Positions 15,442 to 23,861 of a DNA stretch of 36,695 bases are shown one piece after another. The notes beneath the pieces were generated by a model. That model worked only from the letters and a program-made list of their open reading frames with translations, was not told where the DNA came from and made no database searches. Position 1 is the first letter of the stretch. Each line of letters starts with the position of its first letter. The position numbers and the translations under genes are program-made. The DNA is from a virus. The DNA is taken from the IMG/VR virus record IMGVR_UViG_3300025011_000108, positions 1 to 36,695 of that record; one strand, written 5' to 3'.

Positions 15442-16476
15442 TTATACGGCCTCTCCTACGATCACCTGAGTGGTTTTATTATTGGCCAAACTAGCAGACC
15501 CAGCCGGAACAACTCGCTTCTGACCAATACCAATAGCGGCCGGATGAGTGGTGAAAGTCACGGTATCGCCAGCTTCCCAAGTCCCTCCCCATGCCTCCAA
15601 TTCAATTGTAAAATATGGTTTGGTAAAAGTCGTGTTATTCGGAGCAAAGTCACCACCGGTTGTTCCTGTCCCAATTGTACCGGTTAATGAATCGCCAGTT
15701 AGTGAATAATGAGTGGCATCAGTAAAGGTCAAGGTCCAATCTTCATCAATAGTCCCAATATTATCGAGGATGATTGGATAGGTCGACGTATCAAGAGTCC
15801 CTGCAGTGCTCGTAACGACTGGAGTAGTTACTGAAGTTTCTATATCGGCTATTGGTATAATCAGACTTGAAACCCTTGGAGAAGAAATAGTCGGAGTTCC
15901 AGCAGCAGTATAATTATTGGCAATCAGTTCATCTACCGTAATTGTAATTTCAAGGCCATCAACAGTTGGAGTTCCATTGATGGTCAAAATCTCTTCATTA
16001 CCAGTCAGAGCATCTGCCGTTGCTTTATCGGTGAGTTTGATTTTATCCCCATCGGCAAAAATTAAATCAGCACCAGAAGCCAAAGCAGCGTTTTTAACCA
16101 CTACAACAATGGTTTGAGCGCCGGCAGTAATATTCTCTGCAAGATATGCAGTGCCAAATTTTCTTTCAGTATCAGTGCCAGTTGAATACCCAGTCAAATC
16201 CTCGATAGCATCCCTCTGACCCATCAAAAACATGGTCACATAATCAGTAGCAGAAAGAGTCGGGGCATCAGTATAAACAGAAGGATCAATCAAAGTTCCA
16301 TCAGCATCATCAGCTACTTTCCAAAACGTCTTCTTGTAATCGAAAAACCCCGCAGTCCTCTGGGCACTGGTCACATGAGGGAAAACATTCTGAACAACCC
16401 CACTGGTAACCGGAGCAGCACCATCCATTCGGCCATTGGTTTTTTGTTTGTAAACCTTTAGATCAGAATTCTGCAT
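15442..16476 (-). CDS. Virion structural protein with Ig-like region
   Basis: 344 residues. The first 150 residues (MQNSDLKVYKQKT, SGVVQNVFPHVTSAQRTAG, DYKKTFWKVADD) resemble a structural protein common in proteobacterial siphophages and Mu-like phages (recalled, not searched). The C-terminal 140 residues are Thr/Gly-rich beta repeats (SLTGDSLTGTIGTGTTGGDF) of Ig-like type. It lies just downstream of the tape measure and a small tail gene, so a tail-tip or distal tail role is likely. Confidence 0.68.
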   Translation of the reverse strand: MQNSDLKVYKQKTNGRMDGAAPVTSGVVQNVFPHVTSAQRTAGFFDYKKTFWKVADDADGTLIDPSVYTDAPTLSATDYVTMFLMGQRDAIEDLTGYSTGTDTERKFGTAYLAENITAGAQTIVVVVKNAALASGADLIFADGDKIKLTDKATADALTGNEEILTINGTPTVDGLEITITVDELIANNYTAAGTPTISSPRVSSLIIPIADIETSVTTPVVTSTAGTLDTSTYPIILDNIGTIDEDWTLTFTDATHYSLTGDSLTGTIGTGTTGGDFAPNNTTFTKPYFTIELEAWGGTWEAGDTVTFTTHPAAIGIGQKRVVPAGSASLANNKTTQVIVGEAV

Positions 16477-16856
16477 TATGCCCTCATTAATGTAATTGTT
16501 CCAATATATCTTTCGTTAGCCGTAAAAGTCGATTGCCACAGGGTTTTTTCAACAGCAAAGCCGTCAATCTTAATCTTTACATTTATTGTCTCTCCATGAT
16601 AACTCAAGGAGATAGTTTCACCAGACTGCCGGAAGGCCTCAAGGGAGGTAAGTTGCGCCTGGGTAAAATAGCCCTTTCTGATATCGTCTTCCTCAATAGT
16701 CTCAAGAACTATTTCAGCTGTTCCTGCAGGTCCACGTTGAGGAATAACTTTGCCACCAAGTGTCACTCGTTCATTACCGGAAACAATAGACTGATTGAAT
16801 CTTCCTCTCCAGGAGACATGGTCATTAAGCGATACTCCACCAAGGGTGATTGACAT
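16476..16856 (-). CDS. Small minor tail protein downstream of the tape measure
   Basis: 126 residues, beta-rich (MSITLGGVSLNDHVSW, GTAEIVLETI, ETINVKIKIDGFAV, RYIGTITLM). Size and position directly after the tape measure gene fit a distal-tail or tail-completion protein, but no clear family signature is visible. Start codon overlaps the tape measure stop. Confidence 0.65.
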   Translation of the reverse strand: MSITLGGVSLNDHVSWRGRFNQSIVSGNERVTLGGKVIPQRGPAGTAEIVLETIEEDDIRKGYFTQAQLTSLEAFRQSGETISLSYHGETINVKIKIDGFAVEKTLWQSTFTANERYIGTITLMRA

Positions 16857-19585
16857 TATGATCTCCTGAGATATCTCTTTTGGAGTTCAGCGAAAATCCG
16901 TTCCCCATTTCGATTGTCTGCTCGTACTGTTATCGGTTCTGGACTGCCGGCAATAAAGTATTTTCTGATTGACTCTGAAGTCGATTCCTGGGATACCTGT
17001 TGAATCGGTCCACCCATTGCAAAAGCCTGACGAGGAAATCCCGGCATTACAGGCCCACCCATCCGGAGTTTTGGGAGAAGATTCTGGACCACTGTTTTCC
17101 AGTCACCGGCGTTATAAGCAAGAGTCGTTCCAACGCCGACTTCCCGTTGCCTTTCCTTCCGGATCATCACTTCACCGGCTTCCCCCATGATTGGGATCTT
17201 GTCCCCTCCGCCATATCCGGGGAAGTACTGCCCTGCAGCGGCGTGGATAGCCTGTCCACCAAGCCTGAGTGCCTGTATAGCCCCACCCATAAAAAAGCCA
17301 GCCACCGAGCCTCCAGCGGCTTTTTCACTTATCTTTATTTTGGATGCTTCTGACTGGACTTTCTTGATTCCGGTAAGCATCTTATCAATTGCAGAGTCAG
17401 CAGCTTTTGCAGCATCTTCCCAGACATTTGTCCAGACTCCATCAATCAATTTAATTTCTTTTCCAACTCCTTTTACATCTTCGACTTGCTTCTTCGCAGT
17501 TTCTGCTGATCCTTTCTTTGCACCTTCAGAGACGTTAGTCCAGGTTTCGCCAATTTTTTTGACCTCAGTTTCAATTCCAATAGCTCCATCTTTCGGTACA
17601 GCCCATAAAGTTTCACTGATTCTCGTCGCTGTTTTGTTAAGAGATTGATCTATATTTGTGAAAACAACATTGGCCGAATTAGCCCCATCCTTCCAGGCCT
17701 TATCAAAAGCAGCTCCCATAGCCGGGAATGTCTGCATTGTTATTTCATTTGATTTCGTTTTAACATCTTCAAAAAGTTGAGCAGCAACAGTAAAATTACT
17801 TTCTTTAATCACAGAATTTGCAGCATCTATTTCGATCTGCTTACTGCCTTTCAAGGCCTCATCCCTGAGTTGGATCATCCTCTCAACGCCAGCAATTGCC
17901 TCAGCTACACCCTGTTTTGTACTGACAAGGGTTTTATCCCCTTCCTTTACTTCTTTGTTCAGTTTGACAAAGCGTTCTTGTGCCATATCGGCATATTTAA
18001 CAGCCTCGTCAAAATTCCCTGCCTTGGCCGCTTTCTCAGCGGCCTGCTCGTATTCCTGAGCCTCCTTCTTGATATCTTTCCAGGCGGAGAAATCATCCAT
18101 TCCAGACTGCCGAAGCGAACGGATAAGTTCTTCACCAGACATTTGGTTCTGGGCTATCTCATCAGAAATTTTCTTTATAGCATCAGCGTGTTTTTCATAT
18201 TCATCTTGGAGAGTCTTCAGCGATCTTGCCTGATTGTCTTTAAACGACTTCAGGGAGTTTTCCATTGCTCTCTGAGCTATAGCAGCCTCACGAGGAGCAG
18301 ACTTCCAAGGATCGGAAATACTCTCCTGAATAGCATCCTTAATCTTGGCATCCAGAATAGACTTCTCAAGTTCAGAAATTTTCGCCTTTACGACACTGGC
18401 CTGCCTTTCCATTTCTCCAGGATCAGGAAAGAGTGACCAAGTAGCTTTTTGATTTTTTAGTCCAGCAATTTTTCTTTCGACCTTTTCAACTTCAGTAAGA
18501 ATTCTGCCGGTATTGAAATCCCTCGTTCCAGCGGCTACATCAAGTAAATTTTGGATATTTTCAGCAAAGCCCTTATAAGCCCTGGCACCTTGTTGAATAC
18601 TACCGGTCTGCGTCTTTTCCAGTTCATTATTGAGGGTTAAAACCCCTGCGGCTGCAATAGCCGCTTGTGGCCCAAACTTGGCAAGTACGCCACCAACAAT
18701 AGCAAGCTGGCCTATTCCTGGAGTCCCTAATGCATTTGAAAGGTCTTGAATCGCTTTCCCAAAAGCAATAGTCCCTTCCAGAACCGACTTTATATTTTCT
18801 CCCCATCCTTTTAAATTTGTTTCATTAAGAACATTGCCAAATTTCTTCAGTCCGTCTGTAATAGAATCAACAAGAACTCCAAAAGCAGGCTGAAACAAAA
18901 CCCCCAGTTTAACTTTGGTATCATCGACATAACGTTGAAGCGACAACCACTTCTTCATTGGGGTTTCCATTGCCCCAGCATAAGCACCAGCTATTTTCGG
19001 GCCTTCAGCAAGTACTGAATTCATCCTGGCGGTTGCTTTTTCGCTCTCTGTTAATTCGGCTGTTGTCTTGTGAAGAGACGCAGCCATTTCAACATAAGAG
19101 TTCTGGAAACTTACATTCAAGCCAATAGTACGAAGGATCTCAATCTCACCAGAGCGGATACCCAAAATCATCCGCTCGAATGCTTCTGACGAATTGATAT
19201 TACCGATTACCGCTGCGTCCTGGGCTATCCTGGCAAGCTCAGAACTCTTGGAAAGATCAATCTGAGCCTGAGACATCTTGGTTAAAGTCTCACGAGCAGA
19301 AGTCATGGAAATACCCGTCTTCCGCAACTCCTGCTCGTACTTGGCCATTTCCCTAGCTGAATACCCAGCATTCTTGCCGACCACTTCCATTACTACGCCA
19401 AGGGTATCAAACCTGGCTGTAGCAAAGGTCACTTCTTTAATAGCGGCACCGATAGCAGCAACAGAGGCTATCCCAGCAAAGTATCCAGCAGCTCGTTTGG
19501 CAAAAGCGGCGATATTCGTTTCCGCTTTATTCAAGCCGGAAGTATCAGCTTCAATCCTGGTATATAATGAACCAATATCGATCAT
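16856..19585 (-). CDS. Tape measure protein
   Basis: 909 residues, the longest protein in the window. Typical features are an N-terminal RIEADTSGLNKAETNI segment, long Ala/Lys/Glu-rich helices, and a hydrophobic Gly/Ala-rich stretch near 275-315 (LAIVGGVLAKFGPQAAIAAAG). Another segment near 800-880 (GGSVAGFFMGGAIQALRLGG) is also Gly-rich. The tape measure fills the tail lumen, sets tail length (roughly 1.5 angstrom per residue would give about 135 nm) and is ejected ahead of the DNA. The gene follows the G/GT chaperone genes with an ATGA overlap, the conserved siphovirus order. Confidence 0.9.
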   Translation of the reverse strand: MIDIGSLYTRIEADTSGLNKAETNIAAFAKRAAGYFAGIASVAAIGAAIKEVTFATARFDTLGVVMEVVGKNAGYSAREMAKYEQELRKTGISMTSARETLTKMSQAQIDLSKSSELARIAQDAAVIGNINSSEAFERMILGIRSGEIEILRTIGLNVSFQNSYVEMAASLHKTTAELTESEKATARMNSVLAEGPKIAGAYAGAMETPMKKWLSLQRYVDDTKVKLGVLFQPAFGVLVDSITDGLKKFGNVLNETNLKGWGENIKSVLEGTIAFGKAIQDLSNALGTPGIGQLAIVGGVLAKFGPQAAIAAAGVLTLNNELEKTQTGSIQQGARAYKGFAENIQNLLDVAAGTRDFNTGRILTEVEKVERKIAGLKNQKATWSLFPDPGEMERQASVVKAKISELEKSILDAKIKDAIQESISDPWKSAPREAAIAQRAMENSLKSFKDNQARSLKTLQDEYEKHADAIKKISDEIAQNQMSGEELIRSLRQSGMDDFSAWKDIKKEAQEYEQAAEKAAKAGNFDEAVKYADMAQERFVKLNKEVKEGDKTLVSTKQGVAEAIAGVERMIQLRDEALKGSKQIEIDAANSVIKESNFTVAAQLFEDVKTKSNEITMQTFPAMGAAFDKAWKDGANSANVVFTNIDQSLNKTATRISETLWAVPKDGAIGIETEVKKIGETWTNVSEGAKKGSAETAKKQVEDVKGVGKEIKLIDGVWTNVWEDAAKAADSAIDKMLTGIKKVQSEASKIKISEKAAGGSVAGFFMGGAIQALRLGGQAIHAAAGQYFPGYGGGDKIPIMGEAGEVMIRKERQREVGVGTTLAYNAGDWKTVVQNLLPKLRMGGPVMPGFPRQAFAMGGPIQQVSQESTSESIRKYFIAGSPEPITVRADNRNGERIFAELQKRYLRRS

Positions 19586-20321
19586 TTCTTGCGCCTTTGT
19601 TTGCTTTTTCTGCTACCAAATGCCGATTTCAATGCCGCTGCCATCTCTTCCGGAGTTTGCTTCTTTTTCTCAACTACTTTCGGTTCAATTAAAGGATTCG
19701 GGACAAAGTCTTCTGGCACCCAGTACCTTCTCTTTCCTGTATCCTCGTCTTTACCTTCTAATACTGAAAAATTCCCTACCGTTGCACAAATCATCCCGAA
19801 TAGCTTCGATTCATGTACCGCCCCAAACGGTTCTAACTCCGCATATGCTATCCACTCCGCCACCTGACTCGCAGTTAAGTGTTGGAGTAGATAATCAGGG
19901 TGCGGGTATCCTAATTCGCGACAGAGTCGGAAGAGGAATCTGCGTTCGGAACGGGCTCGGAGTTTTTTGTTGTTGCCGCAGCTGCCTCCTCATTCATTCC
20001 GGAAAGTCTCATCCCAACATCAGAAAGACGACTGGTGGCCCTGGAGGATTTGCTCATCAGGTCTGGGATATCAAGATCGGAAAACATCAAGGTTCCGTCC
20101 TCGTTGACTACTGTTGCGATCAAGACCCTGAGCCTCATTCCGCCGACTTCATTACTTTCCTTCTTGACTACCCAAGCATCAAACCGATCTCTGGTGGCGG
20201 CATCCATCTCCTGAACCCATACGGAACCGCCCCACTCGGGAACAGGCACCAATTCTCTCTTCAGCTCGGTTGCCTTCAGTACATCAAATTTGCCTAATAC
20301 CTTCACTTCATTCTCGCTCAT
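19582..20321 (-). CDS. Tail assembly chaperone GT fusion made by -1 frameshift
   Basis: Reading the G gene from 20321 to the slippery site and then shifting to the -1 frame gives an open frame to 19582 and a fusion of about 246 residues (120 + 126). After the shift the sequence reads RRFLFRLCRELGYPHPDYLL, then LTASQVAEWIAYAELEPFG, a typical T domain of lambda-type chaperones. The T part has no good start codon or ribosome site of its own (a GTG at 19863 lies inside a conserved helix). G and GT bind the tape measure and recruit tail tube subunits. The lysine-rich C-terminus (KSKQRRKK) ends at an ATGA overlap with the tape measure gene. Confidence 0.85.
19911..20321 (-). CDS. Tail assembly chaperone G
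   Basis: 136 residues, the unshifted product. It contains ATELKRELVPVPEWGGSVWV, then DAATRDRFDAW and a GGMRLRVLIATVVNEDG segment, characteristic of phage tail-assembly chaperone N-domains (TAC). It lies between the tail tube and tape measure genes. The C-terminal tail after the slippery site is Ser/Asp-rich and low complexity, as expected of a tail that is replaced in the GT product. Confidence 0.87.
   Translation of the reverse strand: MSENEVKVLGKFDVLKATELKRELVPVPEWGGSVWVQEMDAATRDRFDAWVVKKESNEVGGMRLRVLIATVVNEDGTLMFSDLDIPDLMSKSSRATSRLSDVGMRLSGMNEEAAAATTKNSEPVPNADSSSDSVAN
19962..19968 (-). other. Programmed -1 frameshift site A AAA AAC
   Basis: The - strand reads AAAAAAC, in the zero frame as xxA AAA AAC (codons ACA AAA AAC), a perfect X XXY YYZ slippery heptamer. 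It lies 49 bases before the G stop codon, and the -1 frame continues to the end of the T domain. Position and type match the conserved frameshift in lambda-like tail chaperone genes. Confidence 0.88.
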
Positions 20322-20364
20322 TCTTGCCCTCTTCTTGGTTATTTGTCGCTGGTTAAACTACTTT

Positions 20365-20784
20365 TTAAGTGGACTGGAAACCGCTCTGGCCGCTGACCTT
20401 GATCGTTACCGCCATTGTGATTTTATCATCAAGGGGAATCGAATTACCGAGGTCGGTTACAAGGCCGGAGAATTCGAATGTACCGATTGATCCTGGAAAG
20501 ACGATCTGATAATCAACGAGGGTTTCAATCTCGAAGTCGTCATTCATGTCGTCGTAACCGGCTCGGGTAAAGTTCATGTCGAGAACCACCTGACCGCCAT
20601 CCCGGAAAGCGGCAATGAACTCACGATATCCACCGGTCGAATCCAGACTGGTAACATCGATGACATTCCGTTTCTTATCCGGCCCTTTGATACTATTGAT
20701 TTCTGCAATAGCGGCAAAAGTGGGGGTGCTCAACATATTCGATCGTTTAAAGACCGTTCCAACTCCAGATACAGCATTGCTCAT
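20365..20784 (-). CDS. Major tail tube protein
   Basis: 139 residues with tail-tube style sequence: TPTFAAIAEINSIKGPDKKRN, VIDVTSLDSTGGYREFIAAF, DGGQVVLDMNFTRAGYDDM, and a final beta hairpin with KITMAVTIKVSG. This matches lambda gpV/HK97 gp6-type tube subunits that stack into hexameric rings. It has a strong GGAGG site and stands alone between short gaps, as expected for a highly expressed gene. Neighbours are the tail terminator and the chaperones. Confidence 0.88.
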   Translation of the reverse strand: MSNAVSGVGTVFKRSNMLSTPTFAAIAEINSIKGPDKKRNVIDVTSLDSTGGYREFIAAFRDGGQVVLDMNFTRAGYDDMNDDFEIETLVDYQIVFPGSIGTFEFSGLVTDLGNSIPLDDKITMAVTIKVSGQSGFQST

Positions 20785-20808
20785 AATATCCTCCTACTGT
20801 TTGACTGT

Positions 20809-21210
20809 TTACGCCCTTTTGATCCGCAGGTTGCACGAAAAAATTGGCCTTCCTTGTGTATCATTCCCAACGTGAAATGGTTCTGTTAATTTCCAAATCA
20901 ATATATAAACTGTATTATTTATCGTCGTATTTGCTAAAGCGTGGAGTTCGGCCATGATCGCTTCCATCTTCGCCCATGCTGTTTCATACCCGCCAACCTT
21001 TCCACGAACCAATATCTGGATACTGGGATTCCTTATGCTCGTCGGGTCCGGGCTCATTCCTGGCGTATCAAATATAGCCGTAGCCAATACGGATGTTTCT
21101 GGCAAAAGTGAGATAAAAAGATTTGTCCCAAAAACAAAATCAAGCATTGAACTTGAATCTGCTGATTGGGTAAGGAGATAATCTTTTATATCTTTGGAAG
21201 GAGAGTTCAT
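20809..21210 (-). CDS. Tail terminator / minor capsid-type neck protein
   Basis: 133 residues with the pattern of tail terminator proteins: N-terminal helix (DIKDYLLTQSADSS), central NPSIQILVRGKVGGYETAWAKM segment, ETAW followed by a long helix, and a C-terminal strand IFSCNLRIKR. These proteins cap the tail tube and join it to the neck. The order HK97-gp10-like, terminator, tube is conserved in siphophages. The start follows the previous stop by one base. Confidence 0.78.
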   Translation of the reverse strand: MNSPSKDIKDYLLTQSADSSSMLDFVFGTNLFISLLPETSVLATAIFDTPGMSPDPTSIRNPSIQILVRGKVGGYETAWAKMEAIMAELHALANTTINNTVYILIWKLTEPFHVGNDTQGRPIFSCNLRIKRA

Positions 21211-21211
21211 A

Positions 21212-21676
21212 TCATTTCAATTTTGCGTGCTTGACCAGAATCTGGAGAATACGGTTTTTATTTTTAAATAATGCCTTTTCAAGAAACTTATTTGAACCAG
21301 AATTGAAATTATAATGCGCCGGCATCTCATGAACCCACAAAGCATAATTGGCTGTATATCCTACAATCGCATTGAATCTGTGTTTTCCTTTATTTACAAT
21401 TCCTCTTCCTTCGGCGATCTGATTTGAATGATCGCTAGCCATTTTGCCGGCATCAGATCCAGTAAAATTTGGCGTCGGATTATCTTCTCGCTGATCAGTT
21501 ACAAGGATGAATGCGCTATTGCGAAGATTACCAAGGTCAATCGGGGTTCCTTTAACAGAATCATATTTCACAACCAACGCCGCTTCAGTCAACCCCTCCT
21601 TGGTATGGAGTTCGATATCTGAAATGGCTTTGTTCAGATTTTTCAAAACTGCTGATAATCCTTTCAATTCAACCAT
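21212..21676 (-). CDS. HK97 gp10-like neck/tail completion protein
   Basis: 154 residues: MVELKGLSAVLKNLNKAI at the N-terminus, KYDSVKGTPIDLGNLRNSAF and a C-terminal YTANYALWVHEM ... KFLEKALFKNKNRI. The TPxDxGxLRxS and Y.A..vh motifs are the hallmark of HK97 gp10-type proteins at the head-tail interface. I choose ATG 21676, which matches the family start; a longer in-frame start at 21751 would read through the small membrane ORF. Confidence 0.82.
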   Translation of the reverse strand: MVELKGLSAVLKNLNKAISDIELHTKEGLTEAALVVKYDSVKGTPIDLGNLRNSAFILVTDQREDNPTPNFTGSDAGKMASDHSNQIAEGRGIVNKGKHRFNAIVGYTANYALWVHEMPAHYNFNSGSNKFLEKALFKNKNRILQILVKHAKLK

Positions 21677-21819
21677 AATCCCAAACCAATAAAAAATCCT
21701 GCTATAGAAAGGCCTATAGCAATTCGATATCCAAGAGCGATTCCAAGCCATGCCAAGCCTTTCGCAATTATTACCATATCGGAATCGCCATCAAGGTCAT
21801 ACATATTATTTTTACTCAT
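21664..21819 (-). CDS. Small membrane protein in the neck module
   Basis: 51 residues, too short for a standard ORF cutoff. After a polar N-terminus (MSKNNMYDLDGDSDMVIIAK) come about 30 hydrophobic residues with Gly/Ala (LAWLGIALGYRIAIGLSIAG), one or two transmembrane helices. The ATG overlaps the TGA of the previous gene (ATGA) and its stop lies inside the start of the HK97 gp10-like gene, so it fits exactly into the operon. Its function is unknown. Confidence 0.6.
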   Translation of the reverse strand: MSKNNMYDLDGDSDMVIIAKGLAWLGIALGYRIAIGLSIAGFFIGLGLWLN

Positions 21820-22172
21820 ACGAGATATGCCTTTCGCAAAAATTGATCGGCCTTGATTGTCGGGATCTTCTCAAATCCCTCAATAGTCAGTGCATCTTCT
21901 GTTTCTGGAGTTCCAAAACTTGAAAGATCAATCAAATTCATTAAAGCCATTCTCCCCTTCATATCAAAATCGGTTTCAGAAAGAACAACTACCCGGGAAA
22001 GTACTTCCTCAACACCATTGCCAGTACCTTGCGATGTCAAAAACTTTTCCCGCTTTATAGTCCACCGGACAGCTACCTCTACCGGTTCGCCATAAGTATA
22101 TCCGCCATATCCATCCGGTGTTGGTGATGGCCAGTAAACCGCTTTCTGATTGAAGAATTTTCCGAGATTCAT
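21816..22172 (-). CDS. Head closure / minor capsid-like connector protein
   Basis: 118 residues. FFNQKAVYWPSPTPDGYGGYT and EPVEVAVRWTIKRE at the N-terminus, then a beta-rich body (SRVVVLSETDFD) and IKADQFLRKAYLV at the C-terminus. This is the layout of head closure proteins (SPP1 gp16-like) that seal the portal after packaging. Position after the adaptor and before the gp10-like gene supports the call; the family link is moderate. Confidence 0.7.
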   Translation of the reverse strand: MNLGKFFNQKAVYWPSPTPDGYGGYTYGEPVEVAVRWTIKREKFLTSQGTGNGVEEVLSRVVVLSETDFDMKGRMALMNLIDLSSFGTPETEDALTIEGFEKIPTIKADQFLRKAYLV

Positions 22173-22540
22173 CAGTGATACCCAATCATGTTCAGAGAAG
22201 CAGATTTCTTATATCCTTTTGTGGCAATCTGGCTGAGAGTCCCGGAAGTATCCAAAAGAATTGCCATCTGACCATAACTGGTACCATTCAAACCCATCCC
22301 CCACTGCCCTTGATAAGATTCAGAAAGGACATCGACACCAACAGATTTTACTCTCTGATCCTGTACGCTCAATACATGGGCGGAGAGATATCGCTCAATC
22401 TCTTTCAAGGTTTCATCTGTCAAACCAGCAGTTTCCAGCCAGGAAGTTACCATCATATTTGCCGTATTGATAAAAACATCAATATCAGTTAATGTGGTAT
22501 CGATAATGGCAAACACTTCAGTATCAGTTACACGAGGCAT
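22172..22540 (-). CDS. Head-tail adaptor (gp6-like connector)
   Basis: 122 residues. Helical N-terminus (TDTEVFAIIDTTLTDID, INTANMMVTSWLETAG) followed by EIERYLSAHVLSVQD and a C-terminal loop YGQMAILLDTSGTL. This matches the helical adaptor proteins (HK97 gp6/SPP1 gp15 type) that bind beneath the portal; the ERYL.AH helix and the D-x-T/S-G-x-L loop are typical. First gene after the glycan cassette; TAATG overlap with the sulfotransferase-like gene. Confidence 0.74.
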   Translation of the reverse strand: MPRVTDTEVFAIIDTTLTDIDVFINTANMMVTSWLETAGLTDETLKEIERYLSAHVLSVQDQRVKSVGVDVLSESYQGQWGMGLNGTSYGQMAILLDTSGTLSQIATKGYKKSASLNMIGYH

Positions 22541-23217
22541 TACTTGCCCTCCTCATTAAACCATTTTGGTTCGATAAAGGCTTTAACCATTGGCTCGTTA
22601 AATACCAAACCGATGCTCTCTATCAGCTGCCTGGCATAATCCCAATCGCCAGCACAAAGACGAGATGGCCAGAAGTCAAAAATATCCAGTTTGGCGGTAT
22701 GCATTTCAGCAAATCTTTTCTCATGCTGATCTATCCAAGACTGCCAACCGGCTTCATCTCGATAAGCCCGCATGAACCGGGTCAATTGGCAGCTCCGAAT
22801 GATGTCTTTATGGGTCCGGTGAATGATAATCCACTTTGCTTTTGGGAAAGCTTTATGCCACATGTACCACATCCCAGCAGCCTTAGTACATTTGCAGAAC
22901 CATTCACCGCTTTTATATCCCTGAGACATCATAAGGCGCTGAACAATATCTCTCCAGTGATCTGCTTCCGGCTGAGAAACTTCAAACACCTGACGATTGT
23001 TTGGGAGAGGCTTCTGCCCCATTGGATCGGCACCAATCTTTTTCAGATATGGTTTGACAATATCGTTCCGAAGTTTGCAGTTTTCAAACATTCCCTTCTG
23101 AGCTTCTGGGCTCGGGCCATACATTTCCCCACCAAAAGCACCACAGATATTAAGCATGCCTGCCGTCATAGACGTTCCAGAACGGGCGCAACCAACTACC
23201 AAAATCGGATCTTTCAT
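22540..23217 (-). CDS. Sulfotransferase-like protein
   Basis: 225 residues. The N-terminus DPILVVGCARSGTSMTAGML is the P-loop-like 5'-phosphosulfate binding loop of PAPS-dependent sulfotransferases (GxxRSGTS). A second motif, WIIIHRTHKDIIRSCQL (about 130-146), matches the 3'-phosphate site with Arg and Ser. The family transfers sulfate from PAPS to sugars or proteins. It is the last gene of a five-gene glycan cassette and is coupled to the glycosyltransferase upstream (ATGA, with an AAAGGAGC site). A substrate on the virion or the host surface is an inference. Confidence 0.78.
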   Translation of the reverse strand: MKDPILVVGCARSGTSMTAGMLNICGAFGGEMYGPSPEAQKGMFENCKLRNDIVKPYLKKIGADPMGQKPLPNNRQVFEVSQPEADHWRDIVQRLMMSQGYKSGEWFCKCTKAAGMWYMWHKAFPKAKWIIIHRTHKDIIRSCQLTRFMRAYRDEAGWQSWIDQHEKRFAEMHTAKLDIFDFWPSRLCAGDWDYARQLIESIGLVFNEPMVKAFIEPKWFNEEGK

Positions 23218-23861
23218 GCATGCTCCTTTACAATTTCTCGCCAAAGGGTTGGAACTTCAAATGGCCTGGGTTTACCATGAAAAACAAGAACTTTACAATT
23301 TGAAGATATCCCACCAGAACAGTGCCGCTTGTATGAGTAGATACTCTCCGGGAAGGCATCTTGCAATATTTTTGGGATAACTCTTTTTTCTCTCAGTTTG
23401 GCATTCGTATAATCCTCTTCTCCACGAAGTTGCTTGGAGAACTTCTCATAATCGAATTGTTCATACAACCAGGACCAATCACCATTCCAAGCCATAATCC
23501 CCGAGATAGTTCTGACTGGAGGCCGGAAAGAACGAATCATCCAGAAGTCTTTTTCAGTGGAGTCGGTGACTACCTTAAACAGGTCATCAATATTTCCTCT
23601 GATTACAGTATCAATCCCGGTTACAACAGTAGGGCCAATATTCCGGAAGACCTCGGGAACAGACCACCAGCCAGGCCAGTTGTTAATCAGTGGAATAGAG
23701 ACAACGCCATCAATCTTTTCCTTGGAATCTGTAAAACAAATGAAGTCATAAGGAATCGTCGTATTTGCTCGTACCTGCGCTGCAAGGAGTCGGACGTGCT
23801 CTTCTATATAATCTCCGCCTAACTTCAGTACACAGGCAAATACCGGCATTGTCGACCTCAT
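23214..23861 (-). CDS. Glycosyltransferase-like protein (paralogue B)
   Basis: 215 residues with a GT-A nucleotide-sugar fold layout: VFACVLKLGGDY, HVRLLAAQVRANTTIPYDF, CFTDS, then TGIDTVIRGNIDDLF around residues 90-105 (the DxD region reads GxD), and IMAWNGDWSWLYEQFDYEKF. It shares these blocks with the upstream gene, so the two are tandem paralogues. The start at 23861 overlaps the upstream TGA (ATGA) and gives an N-terminus aligned exactly with the paralogue; an internal ATG at 23849 is possible. The sugar donor and acceptor are unknown. Confidence 0.75.
   Translation of the reverse strand: MRSTMPVFACVLKLGGDYIEEHVRLLAAQVRANTTIPYDFICFTDSKEKIDGVVSIPLINNWPGWWSVPEVFRNIGPTVVTGIDTVIRGNIDDLFKVVTDSTEKDFWMIRSFRPPVRTISGIMAWNGDWSWLYEQFDYEKFSKQLRGEEDYTNAKLREKRVIPKILQDAFPESIYSYKRHCSGGISSNCKVLVFHGKPRPFEVPTLWREIVKEHA

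Noticed and set aside
19582-19863. Independent 93-residue gene downstream of G
   Set aside because: The GTG start lies inside a continuous T-domain sequence reached by the -1 frameshift and has no good ribosome site.
19278-20297. 339-codon + strand ORF across tape measure and chaperone genes
   Set aside because: It covers several well-supported - strand genes and has a low-complexity, non-protein-like composition.
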